Part shown: in pieces, positions 26,545 to 35,389 of the stretch
Layout of the letters: each line of letters begins with the position of its first letter
Position numbering within the stretch: position 1 is the stretch's first letter
Origin: G963667145 sp963667145
Lineage (GTDB): Bacteria > Cloacimonadota > Cloacimonadia > G963667145
Direction of reading: 5' to 3'
DNA: 64,000 bases
NCBI GenBank assembly: GCA_963667145.1
Contig: OY762943.1
Span: 992,001 to 1,056,000 of the forward strand
Notes under the pieces: model-generated
The model's input: only the letters and a program-made list of their open reading frames with translations
Database searches by the model: none
Told to the model about the DNA's origin: nothing
Translations under genes and position numbers: made by a program

Positions 26545-26604
26545 GTGAGAATTTTGAAAATTGCTCAAATATTGGTTGGGGAAAAGAGGGAAAAAGCAAG
26601 ATGA
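26545..26604 (+). CDS. Possible 19-residue leader peptide coupled to the phosphoesterase
   Basis: A GTG codon 4 bases after AAGGAGG opens a 19-codon frame (MRILKIAQILVGEKREKAR). Its TGA stop overlaps the ATG of the next gene as ATGA. The near-perfect ribosome site and the overlap argue for translation and coupling. The peptide is basic and not obviously membrane-bound. No conservation evidence is available here. Confidence 0.4.
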   Translation: MRILKIAQILVGEKREKAR

Positions 26605-27650
26605 AATCGTTATTTTTGTTGATACCATTGTTCTATTTGAGCTTGAATTACTACATTTTTAGCAGGGCAAATACGCTTTTTTCTCTGAACTTTGGTCTAA
26701 AATTCAAGTTGCTTGGCGTTGCTTTGGGATTGTTTTCTCTAATCTTCATGATTTGGCACACACATACCTACAAGATGTTGTACTATTTTTCGATTGTTTG
26801 GGTTGGAATAGCTTTCATCGCTTCCGCCATTTTACTCTTGGAACACATTCTTCATAACTTCCTGCCTTTCAAACAAAACCACATCGCTGTTTTCACTTTT
26901 GCTCTGATTTTGGTGCTTGTTGCGTATTCTCTGCTCAATGGAATTTTCTCTATGACTGTGAAGAAAGTCGAGATTGAAACCGACAAAATTAGCCAAAACC
27001 AGCGAGCTGTGTTGATTGCCGACACGCACATCCATCGCTTTCATTCAAAGAAGCATTCGGAAAAGTTGGTGAAAAGAATTATGCAGCAACAACCCAATTT
27101 TGTCTTGATTTCTGGCGATTTTGTGGAGAATAGGATTGATAGAAAGATAATTGAACCTTTTGAAAATTTGGAAATTCCTGTGTTTTTGGTTTTGGGCAAT
27201 CACGAGTTCTATGTGAATGGGAATAAGGCGATTACGAATCTTTTTGAGCAGAGCAAAATAAATCTTGTTCAGCTTGGCGATGAGTTCCTCCATGGGCAAT
27301 TTAGCATCCGAGGTGCAGAGTACAATCACGTCAATCCCTTTGTGGCTTCGAGCGAGTTTCGACAAATGGAGTTGGACACTTCTCGCTACAATATTTTCCT
27401 CTTTCACGAGCCGATATTTATGGACGATTTGGAGCAAAAAGGCTTTGATTTGGTTCTGTCGGGACACACTCATAATGGGCAAATTGTGCCGTTCAATCTC
27501 TTTGTGAAGTTGGCTTACAAATACACCAAGGGGCTTTACGATAAGGGCAAAACGAAGATTTATGTGTCGCAAGGAACGGGCACTTGGGGACCGCCGATGC
27601 GACTGGGAACCACCAACGAAATCACGGTTATTGACTTTGTGAGAGAGTAA
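26601..27650 (+). CDS. Membrane-anchored calcineurin-like metallophosphoesterase
   Basis: The 349-residue form starting at ATG 26601 has about four N-terminal membrane helices (to residue 125). A metallophosphoesterase domain follows with the full set of motifs: LIADTHIH (D-x-H), SGDFVENR (G-D), LGNHEFY (G-N-H-E), FLFHEP and SGHTHNGQ. This is the YkuE/YaeI-like architecture, often acting on nucleotides or lipid-linked phosphates at the membrane. An upstream TTG start at 26490 in the same frame would run through the leader hairpins and is unlikely. Expression may depend on the coupled leader peptide. It precedes a repeat cluster and shows no clear terminator. Confidence 0.87.
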   Translation: MKSLFLLIPLFYLSLNYYIFSRANTLFSLNFGLKFKLLGVALGLFSLIFMIWHTHTYKMLYYFSIVWVGIAFIASAILLLEHILHNFLPFKQNHIAVFTFALILVLVAYSLLNGIFSMTVKKVEIETDKISQNQRAVLIADTHIHRFHSKKHSEKLVKRIMQQQPNFVLISGDFVENRIDRKIIEPFENLEIPVFLVLGNHEFYVNGNKAITNLFEQSKINLVQLGDEFLHGQFSIRGAEYNHVNPFVASSEFRQMELDTSRYNIFLFHEPIFMDDLEQKGFDLVLSGHTHNGQIVPFNLFVKLAYKYTKGLYDKGKTKIYVSQGTGTWGPPMRLGTTNEITVIDFVRE

Positions 27651-27689
27651 AAGAGGGTGAAATTGAAATCCATTCTTTTTATTCGTTCA

Positions 27690-28500
27690 TCTTTTCGGAC
27701 GGACGAAAAGATGAACTCCTATCTGTAAGAGAATATCCCAACCCACTGCCCTTGCTGGATTCCCGTTTTCACGGGAATGAGAGTGATTGAAGACTGTGGA
27801 TTCCCAATTACACAACGGTTATCCATTTTTGATGTTCATTTTTTCGCCGTAAAAAAAGAAGCAAAAAACCTCTAAATACAAAATCAAAAAGCTAAATTTC
27901 TAACCTCTCCCTCTCACGATAATTAGCACCGTCTCAAATAGCCAATATAGAAAATTATCAAGAGGCTTGAAACGGTTCTATTCTCGTAGTTCGGTCAGCC
28001 AAGAAATTTCACGCTTTTTGCTTTGATGTATTTACCGTTACCACCCAAACCCAAAGAGAGCTTCGCTCGGGGTGGTTCAACTCTGAACACCAAAAAGGAG
28101 CAGTCTTAAATATCCATCTATGAAATGTAAAGCCAACTTATTACAATAACTGAACTTGAAGAATACACGGGAGCGTGCTGTACTTGATTCTCTCAGGCGA
28201 CTCGCAACGGCTGCTACTATGTGGGCAGAGCGGACTTTTCTGGTTCGTCTTTTCGTCCGTCCGAAAAGATGAACACCTCTCTGTGAAGAGTAGCCCAGTC
28301 ACTGTCCCAGCTGGTTGGAAAAAGTGGCTTTCCGCTTCCCTGTCCCGACTGGATTCCCGCGTTCGCGGGAATGAGGGAAGAAGGAGCGGGAATGAGGGGG
28401 AAGAAGCAGGAATGAGGGGGAAGGAGCGAGAATGAATGGAAATGAGGAGGGAAAGAACATGAAATGGATTCCCGTTTTCACGGGAATGAGGAAGAAAAAA
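27690..28500. repeat. Dispersed repeat cluster
   Basis: Contains two copies of a TCCGAAAAGATGAAC palindromic unit (27692 and 28249), the 152-bp unit at 28081-28233 (inverted copy at 12543-12694), the CCCAAACCCAAAGAG unit at 28042, and ATTCCCG..CGGGAAT palindromes at 27757, 28349 and 28467. The frames across it change between copies. No gene is supported. Confidence 0.75.
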
Positions 28501-28513
28501 AACAGGAATGACC

Positions 28514-28543
28514 AAAAAAAAGAGCCCCAAATTATGGAGCTCT
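28514..28543 (-). terminator. Intrinsic terminator of the GLUG-repeat protein gene
   Basis: AGAGCTCC pairs with GGGGCTCT (28521-28528 with 28536-28543) around a 7-base loop and runs into seven T residues on the minus strand, 25 bases after the stop. Confidence 0.85.
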
Positions 28544-28567
28544 AAAAACATCCTAAATCAAGTTCTA

Positions 28568-31500
28568 TTACCAATTATATTCACTACGGACGAGATACAC
28601 ACTGTCAGCGGAGAAATTGCTCGTTGGTATATGCCAAGTACCTGTATAATCCGTAAGTTTAGCTCCAGCCAGTGCATTTTCAAAAGAGCCATAGTTGTAC
28701 CAAGTATCACCTACTGTAGAACTAAGAGATGAAATGTCTGGAGGGTAACAATATGGACGCGAATAACCAACATCATTACCATTTTCGGCAGCAATAGCAA
28801 TGTTCCCTATGTTAGTTGTTCCATTAGCACCATATTGCCAAAGTTGTGTATTCCCTATTAAGTATCCGACGGAATAGTGCTTGTCAATTACGTCTGCTGT
28901 AGTAAGAGACACAAGATGCTGATTATAAAGATAAATAGCTATATTGTTAAAAGTATTATTGTATCCATTCCCAATTAACCCTCCTACCTGAGAAAAGTCA
29001 GATCTAAATTTCGACCCGTTTGGGATATATAACGCAAGCCTATTTACATTGACATTGTATCCTCTCCCAGCAACAGGTCCAGCCATGTGCTGCTTGTCCG
29101 CCACACCACCATTTGTAGCAACACCATCAGGATCAGAAGAAAAGCCATAACTAACAGAAGGCGAATTGATATATATATCTTCAAAATCCAACCAATCTGA
29201 AGTTCTGTCTCTATAATCACATAAAATCGAACCATACTGATTAGTGGTATAACCAATTGAATAATCCACTGTATAATTTGCAACTTCCAACCTACTAACT
29301 TTAAGATTGGCATTCGTGGCGTAGAAAAGACCATTGGCAATATTAATAAATGCATCTCTAACAATGCCATCTATACTATATCCATTCCCATTAAACTGCT
29401 GCTGGGTAGTGCTATTCCCCGTGTAATTAAACAAAACTGTTGAATTAGTTCCAGAAGCATTATTATTTAAATCAACAGACCAATAAACTGAATTGCCAAA
29501 ACCATCTTCCTCGTCGAACAAAAGATCTGTATAGAGATTGACGCTTTGTGAGGAACCTACAGCTAAATTATCTGTAGTATAAAGGAAATAAGAAGGGCTG
29601 AAAATTTTTACGTCTGGAGTAGCTGAATAATCGTTTTTAATCTTTTCCTGAATTTCATTCCCGCGATTGGCTACAAGAGTGCTAAAGTTTTCACTCTGAA
29701 AGGCAACTAACTTGGGGAAATACTTGCTGTTAGCATCTGAGGAATTCCAAGTAGCAGTAGCAAAACCATTGCCTGTCCAAAAAATGGGATCTTTAGAGCA
29801 ATAAGAAATATTATTAGAATATTCAGTGCCTACATAAAGATTTAATCCATCTGTTTTTAATCCTGATCCTCCAGCATTGCCAGTACTTCTATAAACATTA
29901 TATTGCCAAGAAATTCCAAATCGCTTGTGGTAATATTTAACATATGTCTCCACCCAGCCAAAATTGTCTGAAAAAGTCCCGTTATTCCTATTAGCTACTA
30001 CTCTTCCAAAATGTCCACCTCTCTTAGTATATTGTGCCCTGACATCAAAATAATCTACCATAGCAACGTTATTGCTGATAGTTCCTGCACCAGCTCTACC
30101 AACTATCCCTCCCAAATACGTAACATTATTAACAGTGCTATAATTTCTAATCACTATATTGGTAGCCAAACACTTTTGTATGTTGCTATTAGTATATCCG
30201 ACTATTCCGCCTTGGAAAGCTTCTTCATTCACCCTTGATGAATAGATGACAGATTGGTGTGCGTGGCAATTGGTAACAGAAGCAGAATTGGAAGAGATAA
30301 CACCAACTATTCCTCCAGCATATTGCAAACCTTCGATGTACGCGTTCCCTTTTACTGCACATTGCTCTATATTGACTCCTTGACTTATAGATCCTACTAT
30401 TCCTCCACATCCAATATTATTATAAGCATTGCCTGTAGCGTAAACTTTCGTTCCAGAAACTATTGTTTTCGAGATATTTCCAGTAACATTTTGGACAGCT
30501 CCTGCTACTCCTCCAACACCATTACCTCCATCCGAAGTATAGTGACCAGTAACGCTCCCACCAACCACACTCCCTTCTGTGATAGCCCCATTATTATATC
30601 CAGCTATTCCTCCTGCACCACCTTTGTTCTCAGCCTTAATGGTTGCATTGCTCACAGTACATGAGGTTATGCTGTAGCCACTTTTATTTTCTCCAGCGAT
30701 TCCGCCCACTCCCAAAAGAGCAGTAGTTATAGTCGCATCGCTCACGGCACATGATGTGATGTTTCCACCTGATACTGCGGCTATGCCTCCTGCTTTTTCT
30801 GCTTCTGAAGTTATTGTGCTACTAGTCCTTGTCGTGCAATTAGTAATTGTTCCACTGGAGAAACCGCAGATACCTCCCGCATTATTGCCTGCAGATGTAA
30901 CACTCACACTATCTACATAAGTAAATTGAATTGTTCCTGAGGCATTGTTGCCCACCAGTCCTCCTATATTTGTATACCCTTTAATAGTGCTAGAGTCCAC
31001 CCCACCGCCATTGGCTGTCGAATTATCTAAAATTGAAGTAAATCCTGCACAAGATGCATTAGTAGCAGTAACTTCTATTCTTGATTTAGCAACTTTGCTA
31101 TCATTAAGCCAAGTACCGCTATAGCAAGCTCCTGCTATTCCTCCTGCAATATTAAGAACTTTAATACGTGCATCTCTCACCTTGCTATCATAAACAGCTC
31201 CATTTTCAATTTTTCCAGCTATTCCCCCCACATATTCAGAATTTCCATTATCAATTTTGAGATCAGTTACAGTGGCTTTGGTGATAGTGTCGTTGCAATA
31301 TCCCGCTATGCCTCCTACATTTTCTGAACTGGTGGAGATAATTGCACCATTCACCGTGCAATCGTCCACAGGACCTTGAGTTCGCCCAACTATGCCTCCC
31401 ACATTTTCAGAATCTCCATTTGTAACTATAATGTTAGTTGCTGTGCAGAGTTTAATAATTGAAGTTTGTGTTTCGTTGTTCCCCGCTATACCTCCTACCT

Positions 31501-34500
31501 TGGAGTCAGTAGCCGTTACCCTTACACTGTCCACGGAACAATCTGAAATGGTAGCGTTAAAGTTATTTCCTACCAATCCTCCAATAACATTTTTTCCCTT
31601 AATATAAGAAGAATCTACCTTACAGTTTGTGGCTGATAAACCGGTGCCAAGGAAAGCTGTCAATCCTCCAGCGCCATCACTCGAAGTGATGGTGGAGTGA
31701 GCTACATTATTCAAGTTAAGAGAAGCACTAGAACTATTCTCAGTAGAACCTACTATACCTCCAACATAATTTGCTCCCAAGATGGTATCATATCGTGCAT
31801 TACACTCGCTGATTTCCCCTTTTGTATATCCTACCACTCCTCCCACATGCCAATTGTTAGATTCGATTTTAGAATTTTTTACATTGCTTTTTGTGACTTT
31901 ACTTGATAACACATCGTTTATACCAGCTATACCTCCCGCATATTTACCTTTAACGTATATGGTTGAGCTATCAACTGTGCACTGATCAATAGTTCCGAAA
32001 TTAGTTCCTGCTATCCCCCCCCCCTTCTCTGTTTCTACGGTAACTGTCACCTTTTTGATACCATTACAATTATTAACCTTTGCATTTTCGAGATTATGTC
32101 CAATTACGCCACCTGCTACGGCGTACTTGGCTGTAATTTTTACACTATCCACATAAGCAAATTGAATTTGAGATTGTCTTCCATACCCTGCCAATCCACC
32201 AATATTCAAATAACCTTTAACCTCGGAATTCTCAATTCCTCCACCGCTAATTCTCGAAGTGTCTAAAACAGCTGTAAACCCACCACATGAACCATCTGAA
32301 TTTTGCGTAGCCTCTATATAAGAATAATTAACATCGCTGTTACTTATCAATGAAGCATTGTAACATCCACCTGCTATACCGCCTCCTGTATTTGGAGCAG
32401 TAATCTTTCCTTTAGTTACATGACAATCATCAATGGTTGCTCCAGTAAGGTACCCTGTTATACCTCCTGCGTATCTGGCAGTCGCTGTGATCTCTGAAGT
32501 ATCCACAGAGCATGTGGTAATATTCCCCGATGAATATCCAGCTATGCCACCCACATATTCAGATGCTGATAGAATAAAGCTGTCCACACGAACATTCGTG
32601 ACAGTTCCACTATTAACTCCAACTGCTCCACCTAAGTATTTTGGGACATCAAAAACAATCCGTGACAGCGAGCAACTGGTAATATTGCCCACAGAAGTTC
32701 CAGCGATGCCTCCTCCTTTTTCAGCATCTGTTCCAGTAACAGTAATTCCCACGCTATCCACTTTGCATCCGGTAACCGTGCCTAAATCTAAATAGCCTAC
32801 CACTCCTCCACCATTTGCCTTGCAATTTACAGTGGAAGAATCTATTACGCAATTTGAGATGCTACCACTACTGTTCTTCATATACGCAGTAATGCCACCC
32901 GCAGACATAAACTCAGCATACACCCTCGTCTGGCGCACTGTGTCCCCAGACAATTCAAGTCCCGTAAAATGTCCCACCAATCCACCTGCATAGTTACCAC
33001 TAGTTGGAGAAACTGTAACAGTAGTATTGTACACAAGGCTATTGGTTATCTTTCCATTATTTCTTACCTCTCCAGCTATGCCTCCCGCAAAGCTGTTCTC
33101 AGAAGTAATCTGCATATCTCTCACAGAACATCCTGTGACAATGGAATCGTTTTGCCCAACTATTCCACCAATATAAACTTCTCCTGAAACTCCCAGATTT
33201 TCTACATGACAATCGGAGATAGTCCCAGCATTCCCCCCAGCTATAGCTCCTGCATAGCTAGTAGATTTAACTGTCAAAACTTTATTTTTTAGTGTGATTC
33301 CAGAAAGAGCTTTGCCTTTTGCTACATACCCCACAATGCCACCAGCAAAAGAACCATAAGCTTCAACATATAAGCTGTCAAAATCGCAATTTTCTATCGA
33401 TCCATTCAAATATCCTACAAATCCCCCTGCATTATTTAGTAATTCATTTTTTATAGTGGAAGAATCTACTCTACAATTCCTGATTGCTTTACTTGCGTAC
33501 GCAGTCAATCCTCCAATCTGACCAATAGTTCGCACATAAGCGTGGCGAACTGTGTCGTTATTTAAGGTAGCATCGCTATAGCCTACCAAGCCTCCTGCAT
33601 TCCCTGCATTTCCATAAACTATCGCATAATTCACATTACAATTTTCTATATTCCCATCTGCAGAAGAGCCTACTAACCCCCCCGCCTTAACATAACTATA
33701 AACAATTGCGTTAGAAACCTTACTATTTGTTACATCCGCTTTGGTATATCCTACCAAGCCTCCTGCTGAATTATCGTCCCAAGTAACATCGTAATTGGGG
33801 GCATCAATATTAATGCGGGACGCAGTGCAACTATCAACCTTACTCGCAGTCCATGCCACTATTCCTCCCGCATAAAGTTGCAAAACTTTAACTCTAACGC
33901 TATCCACAGAGCAACGAACAATTGTTGATAGTCCCGCTGATTCATCTGCAGCATGCCCCACTATCCCTCCAGCGTATCTTCCGTTATTCCAAGTAGCTTC
34001 AATTGTAGAACTATCCACTGAGCAACCATAGGTACTCCCTATGGTTTTCCCTGCTATTCCTCCTACTCCATATCCAGTTCCACTAACACGAATATGTTTG
34101 GCTTTACTATTCTTTATCGTCACATTGGCGTCGTCGCCACATCCCACCACTCCACCTACAGTTACCCCACTGATTCTCATGTCGTATATGGTGTCATTTA
34201 TGAAATTGGTGTTGGTAGCATACCCAGCCATACCTCCTGCATATTTGCCACTGGCAACAGATCCATCACTTATTTTGCAACCACTTATAGTTCCAGTTGC
34301 ACGTCCAACTAACCCTCCAACATAATCGCTAGAGCCAACAACATCTATATTTTTCACCGTGCAACCTGTGATAGTTCCTTCGGAATATCCCACCAATCCA
34401 CCAACACTATCCACTCCAGTGACTACTACAGTATTTCCATTATAACCTTTTACATGGCAATTGGTTATCTTGGCTCCGCTCGGCAGATAGCCAATCAACA

Positions 34501-35092
34501 CGCCCAGTTGGGAATAAGTGGTATTCGCAATACTCGCAATTTCCAAAGTAAGATTGCAGATACTGTCCATAATAGACGAAAAAACACCCACTTGGTCAAT
34601 ATTTGGATGTTTGGCGAGAACGAAATTTTGAATAGCGAAGCCCTGTCCGTCAACCGACTTGAAGCCACATAGAGAATAGAGTGTGTCTCCCCCAAAGTAT
34701 ATGTCCCCAGTTAACTTCAACTTATACGGTTTATAAGCCCCCAATAGAGTTATTAACTCCACCTTCGAGCCAATGGCTATTTCCACTGAACCTGGAATAT
34801 ACTCCTCTTGACCTGTTCGCTGTGTGGGAATGTAAGTAGAATTTTTTTGCAACCACGGAAAGCCTTTGTCTCCAGAAGTGGTAATGTTCCACTGCAATGT
34901 GTTATCCCAAAAATCTTTTGTCTGCAATTTTGAGGCATCCACTTTATTTCCATCGTAAGCAGCAGCCATTAGCATTTCATTAGCTGACACCACACCGCTT
35001 GACACCACGGACTTTATGTATCTCTCTTTCGCATGAACAAAGAAAAAGCAAGCTACGAAAACTATTGTTACAATTTTCTTATAAAAATTCAC
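28568..35092 (-). CDS. Giant secreted GLUG-repeat beta-helix protein
   Basis: I place the start at GTG 35092, which has an AAAGGAG site and opens a signal peptide (MNFYKKIVTIVFVACFFFVHA). The upstream in-frame ATG at 35143 lies between promoter boxes. The 2174-residue product has a short N-terminal domain (about 130 residues), then about 50 copies of a 30-40-residue unit built on GG(I/L/V)(V/A)G and xCxVDSxxI, the GLUG type found in surface and adhesin-like proteins and expected to form a long right-handed beta-helix. The last 400 residues are non-repetitive, aromatic and Asn-rich, ending in Trp. No anchor or sorting motif is seen. Many repeats carry one Cys. A ten-G tract near residue 1,025 could slip. 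The gene is transcribed alone. Confidence 0.9.
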   Translation of the reverse strand: MNFYKKIVTIVFVACFFFVHAKERYIKSVVSSGVVSANEMLMAAAYDGNKVDASKLQTKDFWDNTLQWNITTSGDKGFPWLQKNSTYIPTQRTGQEEYIPGSVEIAIGSKVELITLLGAYKPYKLKLTGDIYFGGDTLYSLCGFKSVDGQGFAIQNFVLAKHPNIDQVGVFSSIMDSICNLTLEIASIANTTYSQLGVLIGYLPSGAKITNCHVKGYNGNTVVVTGVDSVGGLVGYSEGTITGCTVKNIDVVGSSDYVGGLVGRATGTISGCKISDGSVASGKYAGGMAGYATNTNFINDTIYDMRISGVTVGGVVGCGDDANVTIKNSKAKHIRVSGTGYGVGGIAGKTIGSTYGCSVDSSTIEATWNNGRYAGGIVGHAADESAGLSTIVRCSVDSVRVKVLQLYAGGIVAWTASKVDSCTASRINIDAPNYDVTWDDNSAGGLVGYTKADVTNSKVSNAIVYSYVKAGGLVGSSADGNIENCNVNYAIVYGNAGNAGGLVGYSDATLNNDTVRHAYVRTIGQIGGLTAYASKAIRNCRVDSSTIKNELLNNAGGFVGYLNGSIENCDFDSLYVEAYGSFAGGIVGYVAKGKALSGITLKNKVLTVKSTSYAGAIAGGNAGTISDCHVENLGVSGEVYIGGIVGQNDSIVTGCSVRDMQITSENSFAGGIAGEVRNNGKITNSLVYNTTVTVSPTSGNYAGGLVGHFTGLELSGDTVRQTRVYAEFMSAGGITAYMKNSSGSISNCVIDSSTVNCKANGGGVVGYLDLGTVTGCKVDSVGITVTGTDAEKGGGIAGTSVGNITSCSLSRIVFDVPKYLGGAVGVNSGTVTNVRVDSFILSASEYVGGIAGYSSGNITTCSVDTSEITATARYAGGITGYLTGATIDDCHVTKGKITAPNTGGGIAGGCYNASLISNSDVNYSYIEATQNSDGSCGGFTAVLDTSRISGGGIENSEVKGYLNIGGLAGYGRQSQIQFAYVDSVKITAKYAVAGGVIGHNLENAKVNNCNGIKKVTVTVETEKGGGIAGTNFGTIDQCTVDSSTIYVKGKYAGGIAGINDVLSSKVTKSNVKNSKIESNNWHVGGVVGYTKGEISECNARYDTILGANYVGGIVGSTENSSSASLNLNNVAHSTITSSDGAGGLTAFLGTGLSATNCKVDSSYIKGKNVIGGLVGNNFNATISDCSVDSVRVTATDSKVGGIAGNNETQTSIIKLCTATNIIVTNGDSENVGGIVGRTQGPVDDCTVNGAIISTSSENVGGIAGYCNDTITKATVTDLKIDNGNSEYVGGIAGKIENGAVYDSKVRDARIKVLNIAGGIAGACYSGTWLNDSKVAKSRIEVTATNASCAGFTSILDNSTANGGGVDSSTIKGYTNIGGLVGNNASGTIQFTYVDSVSVTSAGNNAGGICGFSSGTITNCTTRTSSTITSEAEKAGGIAAVSGGNITSCAVSDATITTALLGVGGIAGENKSGYSITSCTVSNATIKAENKGGAGGIAGYNNGAITEGSVVGGSVTGHYTSDGGNGVGGVAGAVQNVTGNISKTIVSGTKVYATGNAYNNIGCGGIVGSISQGVNIEQCAVKGNAYIEGLQYAGGIVGVISSNSASVTNCHAHQSVIYSSRVNEEAFQGGIVGYTNSNIQKCLATNIVIRNYSTVNNVTYLGGIVGRAGAGTISNNVAMVDYFDVRAQYTKRGGHFGRVVANRNNGTFSDNFGWVETYVKYYHKRFGISWQYNVYRSTGNAGGSGLKTDGLNLYVGTEYSNNISYCSKDPIFWTGNGFATATWNSSDANSKYFPKLVAFQSENFSTLVANRGNEIQEKIKNDYSATPDVKIFSPSYFLYTTDNLAVGSSQSVNLYTDLLFDEEDGFGNSVYWSVDLNNNASGTNSTVLFNYTGNSTTQQQFNGNGYSIDGIVRDAFINIANGLFYATNANLKVSRLEVANYTVDYSIGYTTNQYGSILCDYRDRTSDWLDFEDIYINSPSVSYGFSSDPDGVATNGGVADKQHMAGPVAGRGYNVNVNRLALYIPNGSKFRSDFSQVGGLIGNGYNNTFNNIAIYLYNQHLVSLTTADVIDKHYSVGYLIGNTQLWQYGANGTTNIGNIAIAAENGNDVGYSRPYCYPPDISSLSSTVGDTWYNYGSFENALAGAKLTDYTGTWHIPTSNFSADSVYLVRSEYNW

Positions 35093-35125
35093 TTGAACTC
35101 CTTTAGCATTCAAATTCCCGCGTTT

Positions 35126-35154
35126 ATTAAACTCTATATGCAAAAAAAAGTCAA
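35126..35154 (-). promoter_or_regulatory. Promoter of the GLUG-repeat protein gene
   Basis: On the minus strand TTGACT (35149-35154) and TTTAAT (35126-35131) are separated by exactly 17 bases. Transcription would start near 35119, leaving a leader of about 27 bases to the GTG at 35092. This arrangement rules against the ATG at 35143 as start. Confidence 0.65.
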
Positions 35155-35389
35155 CTTTTTTTTGTTTGTATGTTCAGGAGGGGCTTAAATAAACACCTTT
35201 TGTGAGAAGTTTGAATTGAGTCTTAGCTATGCGAGACTTAATTTTTTTTACATCATTTCAAGGAAATCGTTCCTTTTGTCCAACTGGATTCTCGAAAAGA
35301 AGCAACAAAAGATTGACAAAAAAGCGTAAATTGGCAGACTCGCTTTAGGAGTGCTGATTTTTAGCACATAGCACTATCAGGAGGATAAA

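Noticed and set aside
28141..28551. 136-codon minus-strand frame
   Set aside because: Composed of ATTCCCG-type palindromes and the 152-bp repeat, and it also covers the terminator of the GLUG gene.
35093..35143. ATG 35143 as start of the GLUG protein
   Set aside because: It lies between the -35 and -10 boxes, while GTG 35092 has a good ribosome site and opens the signal peptide.
35320..35389. CIRCE element upstream of clpB
   Set aside because: Only a short GTGCT/AGCAC inverted repeat is present; the TTAGCACTC-N9-GAGTGCTAA pattern is not.
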